DNA from: Flavobacteriales bacterium
GTDB lineage: Bacteria; Bacteroidota; Bacteroidia; Flavobacteriales; ECT2AJA-044
DNA: 64,000 nt
Assembly (NCBI GenBank): GCA_021296215.1
Contig: JAGWBA010000001.1
Span: 1-64,000, forward strand
Reading direction: 5' to 3'
Positions 35,319-45,179 of the stretch are shown here, piece after piece. The notes under the pieces are model-generated. The model did not search any database, was not told where the DNA came from, and was given only the letters and a program-made list of their open reading frames with translations. The position numbers and the translations under genes were made by a program. Position 1 is the first letter of the stretch. Each line of letters starts with the position of its first letter.

Positions 35319-36176
35319 ATGGCTAACCTAAAGGAAATCCGGAACCGCATATCCTCGGTGAACAGCACCAAGCAGATCACCAGTGCGATGAAAATGGTTT
35401 CGGCCGCCAAGCTCAAGCGAGCGCAAGACGCCATTACCCAAATGCGTCCGTATGCTGAAAAGCTCACGGAGATCCTAGGTAATCTTAGCGCGAGCCTCGA
35501 CACGCCTGAGAACGTCTACGCTCAAAAGCGCGAGGTAAAAAGGGTGTTGATCATTCCGATCAGCTCGAACCGCGGCCTTTGTGGGGCGTTCAACTCGAAC
35601 GTGTTCAAATCGGCCCGCGAATTGGCCGACGACCGTTTTGCCGGAGCACATGTTGAAGTGCTCGCACTCGGTAAAAAAGCCGGAGAGCTCTTGCACAAAC
35701 GGGAGTACCGTGTGAACCAAATCAATGCATCGATATTCGATTCGTTGACCTACAAAGAAGCCGGAGCCATCGCAAATCGCTTGATGAATGTCTTCGAAAA
35801 TGCCGAGTACGACGAGATCGTTTTGGTATACAACAGCTTTAAGAATGCAGCATCTCAACTTGTGAAGCAGGAAACCTTTTTGCCGATCGTGATCAATGAA
35901 GAAGCGAGCGCTACCGTGGATTATATCTTTGAGCCAAATAAAGAGCAGATCGTAGAGCAGTTGATCCCGCAAAGTTTGCGCACTCAGCTGTTCAAAGTAC
36001 TGCTAGACTCCAATGCTTCTGAGCACGGTGCCCGAATGACGGCGATGCACAAAGCAACGGATAACGCAACTGAACTCGGTAAAGAGCTCAAACTGACCTA
36101 CAACAAATTGCGTCAGGCGTCGATCACGAATGAGATCCTCGAGATCGTTGGAGGGGCTGAGGCTCTCAAAGGATAA
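35319..36176 (+). CDS. atpG: ATP synthase F1 subunit gamma
   Basis: 285 residues of the rotating shaft. N-terminal helix ANLKEIRNRISSVNSTKQITSAMKMVSAAK and C-terminal SEHGARMTAMHKATDNA with TYNKLRQASITNEILEIVGGAEA match the family signature. Last gene of the operon, with a terminator 22 bp on. Confidence 0.97.
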   Translation: MANLKEIRNRISSVNSTKQITSAMKMVSAAKLKRAQDAITQMRPYAEKLTEILGNLSASLDTPENVYAQKREVKRVLIIPISSNRGLCGAFNSNVFKSARELADDRFAGAHVEVLALGKKAGELLHKREYRVNQINASIFDSLTYKEAGAIANRLMNVFENAEYDEIVLVYNSFKNAASQLVKQETFLPIVINEEASATVDYIFEPNKEQIVEQLIPQSLRTQLFKVLLDSNASEHGARMTAMHKATDNATELGKELKLTYNKLRQASITNEILEIVGGAEALKG

Positions 36177-36197
36177 TCCCGATCGAACCAACTGTAG

Positions 36198-36223
36198 AAA
36201 CCCTCGCATTAGCGGGTTTTTTT
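36198..36223 (+). terminator. Rho-independent terminator after atpG
   Basis: Stem AAACCC/GGGTTT with inner CGC/GCG around an ATTA loop, followed by seven T (TTTTTTT). Ends the bactofilin-atp operon. Confidence 0.85.
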
Positions 36224-36274
36224 GTCACATGGCTCAGTCTTTGATGATATGGAGGAAATGACCAACTTAGCCGC

Positions 36275-37720
36275 ATGACCCTTCGTGCCCGGATATTCCT
36301 CTCGATGCTCGCCATCATTTTACTTTCGAGCATCCTAATGGCATCGATTACCGTATACCACTTTAAAAGGGAGAACGAACAATATCACATTGAGCGGCTA
36401 CAGCGGAAAGAAGATGCCATACACACGAGCATTGACTACTTTCTGCAGCAAGATCTTAGCGCACAACGAACCGATAGCATTACCCCTCTTTTCGATAACA
36501 AGATCTGTGAGGTGGCTGATGTGAATAACCTCGACATCAACATCTTCAACTTAGAGGGTGACCTCCTTATATCTTCGAACCCCAACCTTTTCGACAACGG
36601 CGTACTCCACGATGCCCTGAATCCGGTGGTTTTAAGCCGGCTACGCGACGGTGAGAGTCGAGTGGTTATGAAGCGAGACCTCGATACCACGAATTTCCTC
36701 TCCACCTACGAATACATCAACAGCTCGCCGGGCGAACCCTTGGCCGTGATCAATGTCCCCTATTTTCAAACGGACAGCTTTCACAAACGAGAACTTCGCG
36801 AATTCCTTGAGTCTCTCGCACAAATCTATGTTCTGTTGCTCATTGGAGCCGGACTGTTGGCCTATTTCTTGTCGAACTACATCACTTCATCACTGACGGC
36901 CGTTCGAGCCCGGATCAAGGACATTCGAATTGGCGAAAAGAACGATCCTCTCGAATGGGACCAAGACGACGAAATAGGCGCTCTGGTGCAAGAATACAAC
37001 TGCATGCTGGCAGAGTTGTCCAGATCGGCCGAACTGCTGGCAAAAAGCGAAAGAGAAGGTGCGTGGAAGAAAATGGCGCGTCAGGTAGCTCACGAGATCA
37101 AGAATCCGCTCACCCCGATGAAGTTGACAGTTCAACAACTCGAGCGACGACTCGACCCAAACGATCCGGAGTTTCAAGACAAACTCAAGAACTTTACACG
37201 GACATTGATTGAACAGATCGACACCTTGTCGAGCATCGCCTCGTCTTTCTCGGCATTTGCGCAAATGCCGGTTCAAAACCACGGCTCGGTCGAACTCAAT
37301 GCGGCCTTGCAGAGCTGTACAGACTTATTCACACATCAACCCGTAAGGTTTAAAACAGAAAACCCGGAAGACGTGATCATCACCGCCGACAAAGAGTACT
37401 TCATTCGGGTGATGAACAACCTGCTAACCAACGCGAGTCAGTCGATTCCCGAAGGCCGTGAGCCCAACATCAGCGTTCGTTTATCGCGCACCGCAACAGA
37501 GGCCGTGATCGAGGTAGAGGACAATGGTTGCGGTATTTCGGACGACCAGCTCGAGAAGATCTTTGAGCCGAATTTCACCACCAAAAGCAGCGGCACGGGC
37601 TTGGGTTTGGCCATGGTGCGCAACATCGTCGGCAATTTCAAAGGAACTATCGCGGTCCAATCTGAGGTGGATCGCGGATCGGTCTTTACCTTGCGTTTCG
37701 CCCTAGCGGGCGGAAGCTAA
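36275..37720 (+). CDS. NtrY-like sensor histidine kinase
   Basis: 481 residues. Two transmembrane segments (about 7-28 and 183-201) flank a periplasmic sensor domain. A HAMP-like linker follows, then the kinase: H-box VAHEIKNPLTPMKL with His273, N-box NNLLTNASQSI, G1 VEDNGCGI, F-box FEPNFTTKS, G2 GTGLGLAMV. The sequence resembles NtrY/PhoR-type kinases. No response regulator gene is adjacent, so it is an orphan here. Signal unknown. It follows the atp terminator, 52 bp after it. Confidence 0.9.
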   Translation: MTLRARIFLSMLAIILLSSILMASITVYHFKRENEQYHIERLQRKEDAIHTSIDYFLQQDLSAQRTDSITPLFDNKICEVADVNNLDINIFNLEGDLLISSNPNLFDNGVLHDALNPVVLSRLRDGESRVVMKRDLDTTNFLSTYEYINSSPGEPLAVINVPYFQTDSFHKRELREFLESLAQIYVLLLIGAGLLAYFLSNYITSSLTAVRARIKDIRIGEKNDPLEWDQDDEIGALVQEYNCMLAELSRSAELLAKSEREGAWKKMARQVAHEIKNPLTPMKLTVQQLERRLDPNDPEFQDKLKNFTRTLIEQIDTLSSIASSFSAFAQMPVQNHGSVELNAALQSCTDLFTHQPVRFKTENPEDVIITADKEYFIRVMNNLLTNASQSIPEGREPNISVRLSRTATEAVIEVEDNGCGISDDQLEKIFEPNFTTKSSGTGLGLAMVRNIVGNFKGTIAVQSEVDRGSVFTLRFALAGGS

Positions 37721-37725
37721 AATCC

Positions 37726-37733
37726 TATCTTTG
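37726..37733 (+). promoter_or_regulatory. Probable promoter -7 box for enoyl-CoA hydratase
   Basis: TATCTTTG fits TAnnTTTG, 26 bp ahead of the ATG at 37760 and 5 bp past the kinase stop. The -33 TTG is not found at 17-23 bp. Confidence 0.45.
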
Positions 37734-37759
37734 TTTCATCACTTCACAAAAAGCGGATC

Positions 37760-38539
37760 ATGACCTTCGAAACTCTTTTGACCGATCTTGAAAACGGCAT
37801 TTTGACCGTTACCCTCAATAGACCACAAAACCTCAATGCCCTCAACACCCGCGTATTTTCTGAACTGCGCGCCGTGTTCGAGGACGTGTACGAGAATGAC
37901 GACATCAAGAGTGTCATCATCACCGGAATGGGCGAAAAGGCCTTTGCGGCCGGCGCCGACATCAAGGAATTCAGCACCTATAATGTAGAGCAGGGAAAAT
38001 ATTTGGCGGCTAACGGTCACGAGGTATTTTTCATAATCGAGCGATGCCCAAAACCCGTGATCGCCGCGGTAAACGGTTTCGCCCTTGGTGGCGGATGCGA
38101 GCTCGCCATGGCCTGTCATTTACGGGTGGCCGCTGAAAACGCGAGGTTTGGTCAGCCCGAAGTCAACCTCGGACTCACACCGGGTTACGCCGGAACGCAA
38201 CGTTTGGTACAACTCATTGGAAAAGGAAAAGCGCTCGCGCTGCTCATGACGGCCGATATGGTGAAAGCCGAGCAAGCACTCGAACTGGGTTTGGTGAACC
38301 ACATCGTGCCGCAGGCACAGCTACACGCCTTTTGTTACGAGCTGCTCGAAAAGATCGGCACCAAATCGCCCGTAGCCATCGCCGGGGTCATCGAGTGTGT
38401 GAATGCATACTACGAGGAGGGTGTCGACGGTTTTAAAAAGGAAGTAGAGGTCTTCGGAAATTGCTTTGGCACCGAGGATTTCAAAGAGGGAACCACGGCG
38501 TTCATGGAGAAGCGCACGGCCGAATTCCCCGGAAAATAA
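37760..38539 (+). CDS. Enoyl-CoA hydratase/isomerase family protein
   Basis: 259 residues of the crotonase fold. Oxyanion-hole segments AFAAGADIKEF and NGFALGGGCELAMACHLRVA, with the catalytic-Glu region GQPEVNLGLTPGYAGTQRL, point to an active 2-enoyl-CoA hydratase (beta-oxidation or butanoate-type). The exact chain length is not readable. The flippase starts 3 bp after its stop. Confidence 0.92.
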   Translation: MTFETLLTDLENGILTVTLNRPQNLNALNTRVFSELRAVFEDVYENDDIKSVIITGMGEKAFAAGADIKEFSTYNVEQGKYLAANGHEVFFIIERCPKPVIAAVNGFALGGGCELAMACHLRVAAENARFGQPEVNLGLTPGYAGTQRLVQLIGKGKALALLMTADMVKAEQALELGLVNHIVPQAQLHAFCYELLEKIGTKSPVAIAGVIECVNAYYEEGVDGFKKEVEVFGNCFGTEDFKEGTTAFMEKRTAEFPGK

Positions 38540-38542
38540 TGG

Positions 38543-39970
38543 ATGAATCCAATTCGTAAATTCCTCGGCCAAACGGCCATCTACGGACTCAGCACCATCG
38601 TTGGGCGGCTGCTCAACTTTTTGCTGGTTCCGCTGTACGTCAGCCTTTTTCCGGCCGAAGAGTACGGCAAGGTAAGCTACCTCTACGCGTTGGTGGTCTT
38701 CCTGATCGTGGTCCTTACCTACGGAATGGAAACGACCTTTTTCCGATTCCGTGAGCGCGACGAAGATCAGGTTAAAGTCTTCAGCACGGGTGCCTGGTCG
38801 TTGGTCTTCACGAGTTCCATCTTTTTGGCCATCGCCCTACTTTTCAGCGGGCCCATCGCCGCGGCAGTAAACCTGCCCGACCACCCTGAATACATTCGCT
38901 GGTTTGCCTGGATACTGGCACTCGACGCCGTAGTTGCCCTGCCGTTCGCACGTTTGCGCGCCGAGGGAAAAGCCTTCCGATTCGCCTTGGTGAAACTCAC
39001 CAACATCGGACTCAATATAGGCTTCAACTTGTTGTTCCTGCTTGTGAAGGTCTTCTACGATCCCGAGGTCGGCATCGGCTACATCTTCATATCGAACCTC
39101 ATCGCCTCGGCGATCACCTTTTTGCTCTTGCTTCCCGAAGCTCGCGGCCTCGCGGCCGGATTCTCGACATCGCTCTGGAAACGGATGATCCGGTACAGTT
39201 GGCCCCTCATGATCGCTGGACTGGCCAGTGCCGTCAATGAGGTCGCGGATCGACAAATCATGAATTTCGTGCTGCCCGAAGTGGAGGCTTTCCGCCAGAT
39301 CGGTATCTACGGCGCATGCTACAAATTGAGCATCTTATTGACCCTATTCATTCAAGCTTACCGGTATGGCGCCGAACCCTTTTTCTTTGCAAAGGCCAAG
39401 GAGCTCGATGCCCGCGAAACATACGCCGAGCTTATGAATTTATTTGTGATCGTCACTTCGCTGATCTTCGTTGGGCTCAACCTGTTCATAGACCCGATCT
39501 CACACATATTCATCCCGAACCCCGAATATTACGAAGGGCTTCACATTGTGCCCGTTTTACTGCTCGCGAATTTGTTTCTCGGAGTGTACATCAATTTGTC
39601 GATCTGGTACAAGCTATCCGACAAAACCCTGTACGGAGCCATCATCAGCATTGTTGGCGCTGCGATCACCATCGCTTTGAACCTTTGGGCCATACCTATC
39701 TACGGTTACACCGCCGCGGCCTGGGTTACTTTGATCGCCTATGGAACCATGATGGTTGTTTCGCTTCTTTGGGGGCATAAAGCGTACCCGATTCCGTACG
39801 ATTTCAAACGCCTTTTCGGCTATTTGCTGCTAGCAATTGGAATTGTGTGGTTGGGACAACGTTTCGATAACGAAAGCTTACCGCTAAACATAGCCCTATT
39901 CCTTATATTTGGGGCCATCTTAGCGATCTTTGAGTATCGCTATATTCGCCGCTGGGTGAAAAAAAGTTGA
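38543..39970 (+). CDS. Polysaccharide/oligosaccharide flippase (MOP family)
   Basis: 475 residues with about 12-14 transmembrane helices. The N terminus ([26 protein letters not shown]) is typical of Wzx-like MOP transporters that flip lipid-linked sugars or precursors. No glycosyltransferases are next to it, but the nucleotidyltransferase 450 bp on fits a sugar-precursor role. It abuts dut by 1 bp. Confidence 0.9.
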   Translation: MNPIRKFLGQTAIYGLSTIVGRLLNFLLVPLYVSLFPAEEYGKVSYLYALVVFLIVVLTYGMETTFFRFRERDEDQVKVFSTGAWSLVFTSSIFLAIALLFSGPIAAAVNLPDHPEYIRWFAWILALDAVVALPFARLRAEGKAFRFALVKLTNIGLNIGFNLLFLLVKVFYDPEVGIGYIFISNLIASAITFLLLLPEARGLAAGFSTSLWKRMIRYSWPLMIAGLASAVNEVADRQIMNFVLPEVEAFRQIGIYGACYKLSILLTLFIQAYRYGAEPFFFAKAKELDARETYAELMNLFVIVTSLIFVGLNLFIDPISHIFIPNPEYYEGLHIVPVLLLANLFLGVYINLSIWYKLSDKTLYGAIISIVGAAITIALNLWAIPIYGYTAAAWVTLIAYGTMMVVSLLWGHKAYPIPYDFKRLFGYLLLAIGIVWLGQRFDNESLPLNIALFLIFGAILAIFEYRYIRRWVKKS

Positions 39971-39971
39971 T

Positions 39972-40404
39972 ATGGAAGTCAAAGTGATCAATCGTTCGGG
40001 CCATCCCCTTCCGCTATTCAAGACGGAAGCGTCGGCGAGGCTCGACCTACCTGCAAATATCGAAGATCCCATAACCCTACAACCGGGCCAGCGCAAGTTG
40101 GTCGGTACAGGACTTTTTATTAAGCTTCCTCTTGGCTACGAAGCGCAAGTGCGCCCGCGCAGCGGCTGGGCCCTTAAAGAAGGGGGTGACCGTGTTGAAT
40201 GCTCCGGGTACCATCGACGCCGATTACCGAGGTGAAATTGGGGTGATCCTGATCAATTTAGGGCAAGCCCCGGTTACCCTCGAAAATGGAGACCGCATAG
40301 CCCGGTTGGTCGTGGCTAATTACGGGCGCATCGAATGGTCGCCCGGTGAAGAATTGGAAAAAAGTGAACGAGGAGCCGGAGGTTTCGGTTCCACCGGAAT
40401 ATAA
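39972..40404 (+). pseudogene. dut: dUTP diphosphatase (dut) with a frameshift at a G5 run
   Basis: dUTPase removes dUTP and supplies dUMP for thymidylate synthesis; it is normally essential. Frame 1 from ATG 39972 gives [10 protein letters not shown] (motif 1) and [12 protein letters not shown] (motif 2). After GGGGG at 40182-40186 the frame is wrong and stops at 40235. The next frame continues with [20 protein letters not shown] (motif 3), GDRIARLVV (motif 4) and [10 protein letters not shown] (motif 5) to TAA 40404. Removing one G gives a clean 144-residue enzyme of normal size. All five motifs are intact, so this is most likely a sequencing error in the run, or a very recent mutation. Confidence 0.9.
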
Positions 40405-40416
40405 AAACCACCCATT

Positions 40417-41424
40417 ATGAAGATCGTCATTCCTATGGCCGGTAGGGGGTCGCGCTTGCGTCCACATACTTTGACCGTCCCCAAACCCCTTATTCCGATT
40501 GCCGGAAAACCAATTGTTCAGCGATTGGTCCAGGACATCGCCAAGGTAACGGGAGATGATATCGACGAAGTCGCCTTTATCATCGGGGACTTCGGTAAAG
40601 AGGTAGAGCAACAACTCGTCGGTATTGCCGAAAGCGTCGCCGCCAAAGGAAGTATCTACTATCAAGAAGAGGCCCTGGGAACCGCGCACGCCATACTTTG
40701 CGCCAAGCATAGCCTCAATGGGAACTGTGTGGTGGCCTTTGCCGATACCTTGTTCCGCACCGACTTCAAGATCGACCGCAACAGCGACGGTGTTATTTGG
40801 GTAAAACAGGTTGAGGATCCCCGCGCTTTTGGGGTAGTCAAGATCGCCGACGATGGACATATCACTGATTTTGTCGAGAAACCAGAAGAGTTCGTTAGCG
40901 ATCTGGCCATCATCGGAATCTACTATTTCAAAGATGGTAAGTGGTTGAAAGACGAGCTTCAGTACCTCATCGACAACGATATCAAGGACAAAGGAGAGTA
41001 CCAGCTCACCAATGCCCTCGAGAACATGAAACAAAAGGGTGCCAAATACTTACCCGGAAAGGTCGACGACTGGATGGACTGCGGAAACAAAGACGTTACC
41101 GTTGAAACCAACAGCAAGATCCTCGGCTACCTCACTGAGGAAGGTCAGGGCTTGATAGACCCGAGTGCCACCGCCGAAAACTCGGAGATCATTCCGCCTT
41201 GCTTCATCGGTAAGGATGTAGTGATCAAAAACTCTACGGTCGGACCCAACGTAAGTCTGGGAAATGGCACGCGCGCTGAGAATTCCAAGATCAGCAATAC
41301 CTTGGTGCAGGAAAACACCGTTATTGAAGATGCGGAACTCGACAACTCGATGCTCGGAAACAAGGTCCACTATCGCGGCGGGTCAAAATCCATCAGCATC
41401 GGCGATTACAGTACATTACTTTGA
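40417..41424 (+). CDS. Sugar-1-phosphate nucleotidyltransferase with hexapeptide repeats
   Basis: 335 residues. The nucleotidyltransferase domain opens with MAGRGSRLRPHTLTVPKPLIPIAGKP, a classical NTP-binding signature, and has AFADTLFRTD (metal-binding Asp), then EKPEEF. The C-terminal 100 residues form a left-handed beta-helix (PPCFIGKDVVIKNSTVGPNVSLGNGTRAENSKISNT). It most resembles glucose-1-phosphate thymidylyl- or mannose-1-phosphate guanylyltransferase-type enzymes; the base and sugar are not readable. Its TGA shares bases with the TTG start of the next gene. Confidence 0.88.
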   Translation: MKIVIPMAGRGSRLRPHTLTVPKPLIPIAGKPIVQRLVQDIAKVTGDDIDEVAFIIGDFGKEVEQQLVGIAESVAAKGSIYYQEEALGTAHAILCAKHSLNGNCVVAFADTLFRTDFKIDRNSDGVIWVKQVEDPRAFGVVKIADDGHITDFVEKPEEFVSDLAIIGIYYFKDGKWLKDELQYLIDNDIKDKGEYQLTNALENMKQKGAKYLPGKVDDWMDCGNKDVTVETNSKILGYLTEEGQGLIDPSATAENSEIIPPCFIGKDVVIKNSTVGPNVSLGNGTRAENSKISNTLVQENTVIEDAELDNSMLGNKVHYRGGSKSISIGDYSTLL

Positions 41425-43181
41425 TAAAAAAGACCTCGAAATACCTTTTCTTTTTTGGCGTACTCTCCATTTTCTTCGCCTGCGGCGGGATGAAGGGCAG
41501 TGTCGCTGAGCCCAGCGCTAAGTCCGAAAGTTCGACTGAAACGGACCCTCTGGCCGAGCGCGAACGCATGCAATTTGACCGCGCGTTCTTCGCCGGACAA
41601 AAGGAGAAAGCCCTCGGAAATTACGATCGCGCACTCGAATACTTCTTCGAAGCCCTGCGCATCGACGGGAATAACGGAACGGTGATGTACGAACTCTCCC
41701 TGTTGTATTTGGAGTTCCAAAACGTTCCTCAGGCGCAGTTCTTCTGTGAAGGTGCCGTTGAGGTAGAGCCCAACAACCGATGGTACCGCATGGTACTGGC
41801 CGATATATACGGCCTACAGCGCAACTATGAGGCACAGGCCGGACAATATGCCGAGCTCGAAAAGATAGAGCCCTCGAACCCCGAGCATTCGTTCAATTTA
41901 GCCATCACCTTACTTCAGCAAAACGACCTCAAAGGTGCGCTGAAAGTATACGAGCAGATGGAAAAACAGTACGGGGTCATTGAGGAGATCGCGCTTCAGA
42001 AGGAGTTGATCTACCTGAAGCTGGGAAGTATCGACAAGGCCACTGCCGAGCTCGAAAAACTCATTGCCACTTCGCCTGACAATGTGCAATACTACGTGTT
42101 GCTCGCAGAGTTGTTCATGGCCAACGATATGACCGACGAGGCGAGGATGGAATACGATCGGGCTCTCGAGCTCTTTCCGAACGCCGCTGAAGTCCATCTC
42201 GGATTGGCCGGTTTTTACGAAGAAAACGGACAGTACGACAAAGCGCTAAAGTCCTATGTGATCGCCTTTCAAAATCCCGATCTAAACATCGATGCCAAGA
42301 TGGGGGTGATACTGAAGTACTACGAACGCTCGGGTAGCGATCCAAACCTGAAAGAAGATGCTTTCATGCTGGTCGAAGCCGTGATCAACGCCCATCCGAA
42401 TAACCCAAAAGGCTATGCCGTTCAGGGCGATTTTTACCTCCGTGAACAGGATGGTGAAAAAGCGCGCGAATCGTTCCGCAAATCGATCGATGCCGGGGCG
42501 ACTCAATATGCCATTTGGCAACAGGTGTTGCTCTTGGATGCGGACATGGGCGATATGAAAGCCCTTTTGGAAGAAAGCACTGCTGCGTTGGAGTTGTTCC
42601 CGGCTCAGCCGCTTGTGTATTTGTTGAATGGCTTTGCTCTCATGGCCGATGAACAGTACGAGTCGGCAACCGAGATACTCGAAAGTGGTCGTGAATTTGC
42701 GATCGGTAATAAATCGCTTCAAGCGCAGTTCGACTCGTACCTCGGCGATGCATATCATCACGTGGGGAACGACAAAAAATCGGACAGCTATTACGAAAAG
42801 GCCTTGGCTTTCGACAGTGATAATGCCGTGGTACTGAATAACCTGGCCTACTACTTATCGGTCCGTGGGGAAAAACTCGAAAAGGCCGAACAGTACTCGA
42901 AAAAGAGTAACGAGTTATCTCCGAATAATGGAACCAATCAAGATACTTATGCTTGGGTGTTGTACAAGCTCGGTCGGTACGATGAAGCTCTGAACTGGAT
43001 CCAAAAAGCCGTGAGTAACGGAGGTGGGGAGAGCGTTGAAGTTCGCGAGCACTACGGCGACATCCTCTTCAAGCTCGGTCAAACCGATGCTGCCGTAGAG
43101 CAGTGGGAGAAGGCCCGGGAATTAGGTGGAGCCAGCGATTTGATAGAGCAAAAGATTCGAGAACAAAAGCTGTATGAGTAA
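41421..43181 (+). CDS. TPR-repeat lipoprotein
   Basis: 586 residues. Signal peptide with lipobox SIFFAC (Cys at 21), then at least ten TPR-like repeats (for example NYDRALEYFFEALRIDGNNG, QYDKALKSYVIAFQNPDL, RYDEALNWIQKAVSNGG). Start is TTG 41421 inside the upstream TGA (TTGA); no ATG is available before the signal peptide. Probably a scaffold at the outer membrane, with DUF4292 and EnvC genes downstream as partners. Confidence 0.85.
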   Translation: MIKKTSKYLFFFGVLSIFFACGGMKGSVAEPSAKSESSTETDPLAERERMQFDRAFFAGQKEKALGNYDRALEYFFEALRIDGNNGTVMYELSLLYLEFQNVPQAQFFCEGAVEVEPNNRWYRMVLADIYGLQRNYEAQAGQYAELEKIEPSNPEHSFNLAITLLQQNDLKGALKVYEQMEKQYGVIEEIALQKELIYLKLGSIDKATAELEKLIATSPDNVQYYVLLAELFMANDMTDEARMEYDRALELFPNAAEVHLGLAGFYEENGQYDKALKSYVIAFQNPDLNIDAKMGVILKYYERSGSDPNLKEDAFMLVEAVINAHPNNPKGYAVQGDFYLREQDGEKARESFRKSIDAGATQYAIWQQVLLLDADMGDMKALLEESTAALELFPAQPLVYLLNGFALMADEQYESATEILESGREFAIGNKSLQAQFDSYLGDAYHHVGNDKKSDSYYEKALAFDSDNAVVLNNLAYYLSVRGEKLEKAEQYSKKSNELSPNNGTNQDTYAWVLYKLGRYDEALNWIQKAVSNGGGESVEVREHYGDILFKLGQTDAAVEQWEKARELGGASDLIEQKIREQKLYE

Positions 43182-43977
43182 GTCGCGGATCGCCGTCCTT
43201 ATTGGAGTGCTTGTATTCGTGGGCTCTTGTCAATCGCGCAAGTTCGCTACTCCGGATACGGTATACGACGAAATGAAGCCCGTGAAGGTCTTCAAGACCT
43301 TGGAAGACAACAGCGCGACTTGGGATACGTACAGCTCGCGCATCTCAACGCGATACAAGGACGAATACACCAGCATGACCTTTACGGCCAAGGTGCGCAT
43401 GAAGCGCGACAGTATCATGTGGGTATCGATCACGGCCGCACTGGGCATAGAGGTCGTACGGGCTCAAATTACGCCAGATCGGGTGTTGGTAATAAACCGC
43501 TTGGATCGATCTTATTTGGACAGTGATTTTAATTCGTTGAGTCGAAAGTTAGGTGCCCCCGTTAACTTCAACACACTGCAAAACACCTTTAGTGGAAGTT
43601 CGCTGTTCGTCTGGAAACGCAGGGATGTATACGGCCAAACGGACAGTGCGTATTACGTGCTCAGCAACCATCCGCCCGCAGGGCGCGATGATTCTTCGTC
43701 CATTTCCTTTTTTTTTGAAACCATGCGCGTGAGTATTGCGAAATTGGAGATCGCGGAGCAAAACGTTTGGGATCCGATAGGTGATCGATATTTAAGTGTT
43801 CAGAACGATGGGTTTGAATGGGTGAATGATCGTTCGTGGCCGACCAGGCTGAATATTGAGGCGCGCGATTCGGTTACTGCGACCACTGTGCAAATGAGGG
43901 CGAATAAGATAGAAACTGATATTGTTCTATCTTTCCCCTTTGAGATTCCAGACGACTATGCGCCCATTACTTGGTAG
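43174..43977 (+). CDS. DUF4292 family lipoprotein
   Basis: 267 residues, lipobox GVLVFVGSC (Cys19). The body fits DUF4292 (TFTAKVRMKRDSIMWVSITAALGIEVVRAQITPDRVLVINR), a family with a LolA/LolB-like fold; a lipoprotein-sorting or lipid-handling role is plausible but unproven. It overlaps the TPR gene by 8 bp and the EnvC gene by 20 bp. Confidence 0.88.
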   Translation: MSKSRIAVLIGVLVFVGSCQSRKFATPDTVYDEMKPVKVFKTLEDNSATWDTYSSRISTRYKDEYTSMTFTAKVRMKRDSIMWVSITAALGIEVVRAQITPDRVLVINRLDRSYLDSDFNSLSRKLGAPVNFNTLQNTFSGSSLFVWKRRDVYGQTDSAYYVLSNHPPAGRDDSSSISFFFETMRVSIAKLEIAEQNVWDPIGDRYLSVQNDGFEWVNDRSWPTRLNIEARDSVTATTVQMRANKIETDIVLSFPFEIPDDYAPITW

Positions 43978-45178
43978 AATTTTCCCGATCGTTTTATTGC
44001 TATGGGCTACTGTAGCTGTTGGGCAAAATAAGGAGGATCTGCAGCGTCAGAAAAAGAGTCTGCAGCAGGAGATCGACTACACCAATAAGCTTATTAACGA
44101 AACGCAGGAGTCGAAGAGGGTTTCGATAAACCTGCTGAATACTCTCGAGCAGAAAATCCGTATTCGCGAGGAGTTGTTGAACACCATTGATCGCGAGATT
44201 CGCTTGATCGATGCGGAGATCGATCGGCAGAACGGGCAGATCGATTCGCTCGAAAATGAGTTGAATGTTTTACGTGAGCAATATGCTGAAATGATTCGGC
44301 AGGCCTATCGCAGCCGCAGTTCTTATACCCGATTGATGTTCTTATTGTCGGCACACGATTTTAATCAGGCTTACAAGCGTTTGCAGTTTTTAAAGCAATA
44401 CAATGAATTTCGGCGAAAACAGGCAGAGCGATTGCAGCAAATGGAGTTGGAGTTGGAGCAACGAATTGCTGCCTTGGAGGTGGAGAAGAAAGAGAAGGAG
44501 GCCCTGCGGGCCGATAAGCAGCGCGAGCGGGAATTGTTGTCGGGTGAAAAGCAGCAACAGCGATTGACGGTAGATGCGTTGGCGAATAAGGAGCGCGATC
44601 TAAAGAAGGCGCTGCGTCAAAAAGAGAAGGATGCCAAGCGGCTCGAGCAGGCCATACAGCGGATCATTGAGGAAGAGATCAGGAAGGCGCGTGAAGCGGC
44701 CAAGGCGAATAATCCGGAGGCTGAATTCGAGGCTTTTGCTATGACTCCGGAGGCGAAGGCGCTTTCCACGAACTTTACCACGAATCGTGGAAAGCTACCG
44801 TGGCCGGTTGAGCGGGGACTCATTGTAAGTCCTTATGGTGAACAGCCCCACCCTGTTTTGAGCGGCGTTACGATTAGGAACGACGGAATCGATATTGCCA
44901 CGCAGAAAGGCGCAACGGCGCGGGCTTGTTTCGAAGGACAAGTGAGTGCCGTGATCAGAATTCCAGGAGCGGGTAGGGCTGTGGTCATTCGACATGGAAA
45001 ATACCTCACGGTTTATGGAAACTTGAACGACGTGTACGTAGCCCAAGGTCAAAACGTAGCGACCAAGGAACTTATTGGTACCGTACGTACCGATGCCGCG
45101 GATGCCCAAACCGTGCTTCAGTTTCAACTGTGGAAGGGCTCGTCCAAACAGGACCCCGAACCATGGTTATTCAAATAG
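43958..45178 (+). CDS. EnvC-like murein hydrolase activator with degenerate LytM domain
   Basis: About 406 residues from ATG 43958. A signal peptide (PIVLLLWATVAVGQ), a long coiled coil (about 20-260), and a C-terminal M23/LytM domain. The usual HxxxD is replaced by NDGIDIA and the terminal HxH by LQFQLWK. The zinc ligands are therefore lost, as in E. coli EnvC/NlpD, which activate amidases instead of cutting. An upstream start at 43922 would place extra residues before the signal and is not favoured. It ends 1 bp before the convergent ykuK-like stop. Confidence 0.88.
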   Translation: MRPLLGRIFPIVLLLWATVAVGQNKEDLQRQKKSLQQEIDYTNKLINETQESKRVSINLLNTLEQKIRIREELLNTIDREIRLIDAEIDRQNGQIDSLENELNVLREQYAEMIRQAYRSRSSYTRLMFLLSAHDFNQAYKRLQFLKQYNEFRRKQAERLQQMELELEQRIAALEVEKKEKEALRADKQRERELLSGEKQQQRLTVDALANKERDLKKALRQKEKDAKRLEQAIQRIIEEEIRKAREAAKANNPEAEFEAFAMTPEAKALSTNFTTNRGKLPWPVERGLIVSPYGEQPHPVLSGVTIRNDGIDIATQKGATARACFEGQVSAVIRIPGAGRAVVIRHGKYLTVYGNLNDVYVAQGQNVATKELIGTVRTDAADAQTVLQFQLWKGSSKQDPEPWLFK

Positions 45179-45179
45179 A

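Noticed and set aside
40132-40404. Second dut fragment as an independent gene or a programmed frameshift
   Set aside because: Its apparent start lies inside dut motif 2 and the run is a plain G5 with no slippery heptamer or stimulatory structure that I can see; a single indel is simpler.
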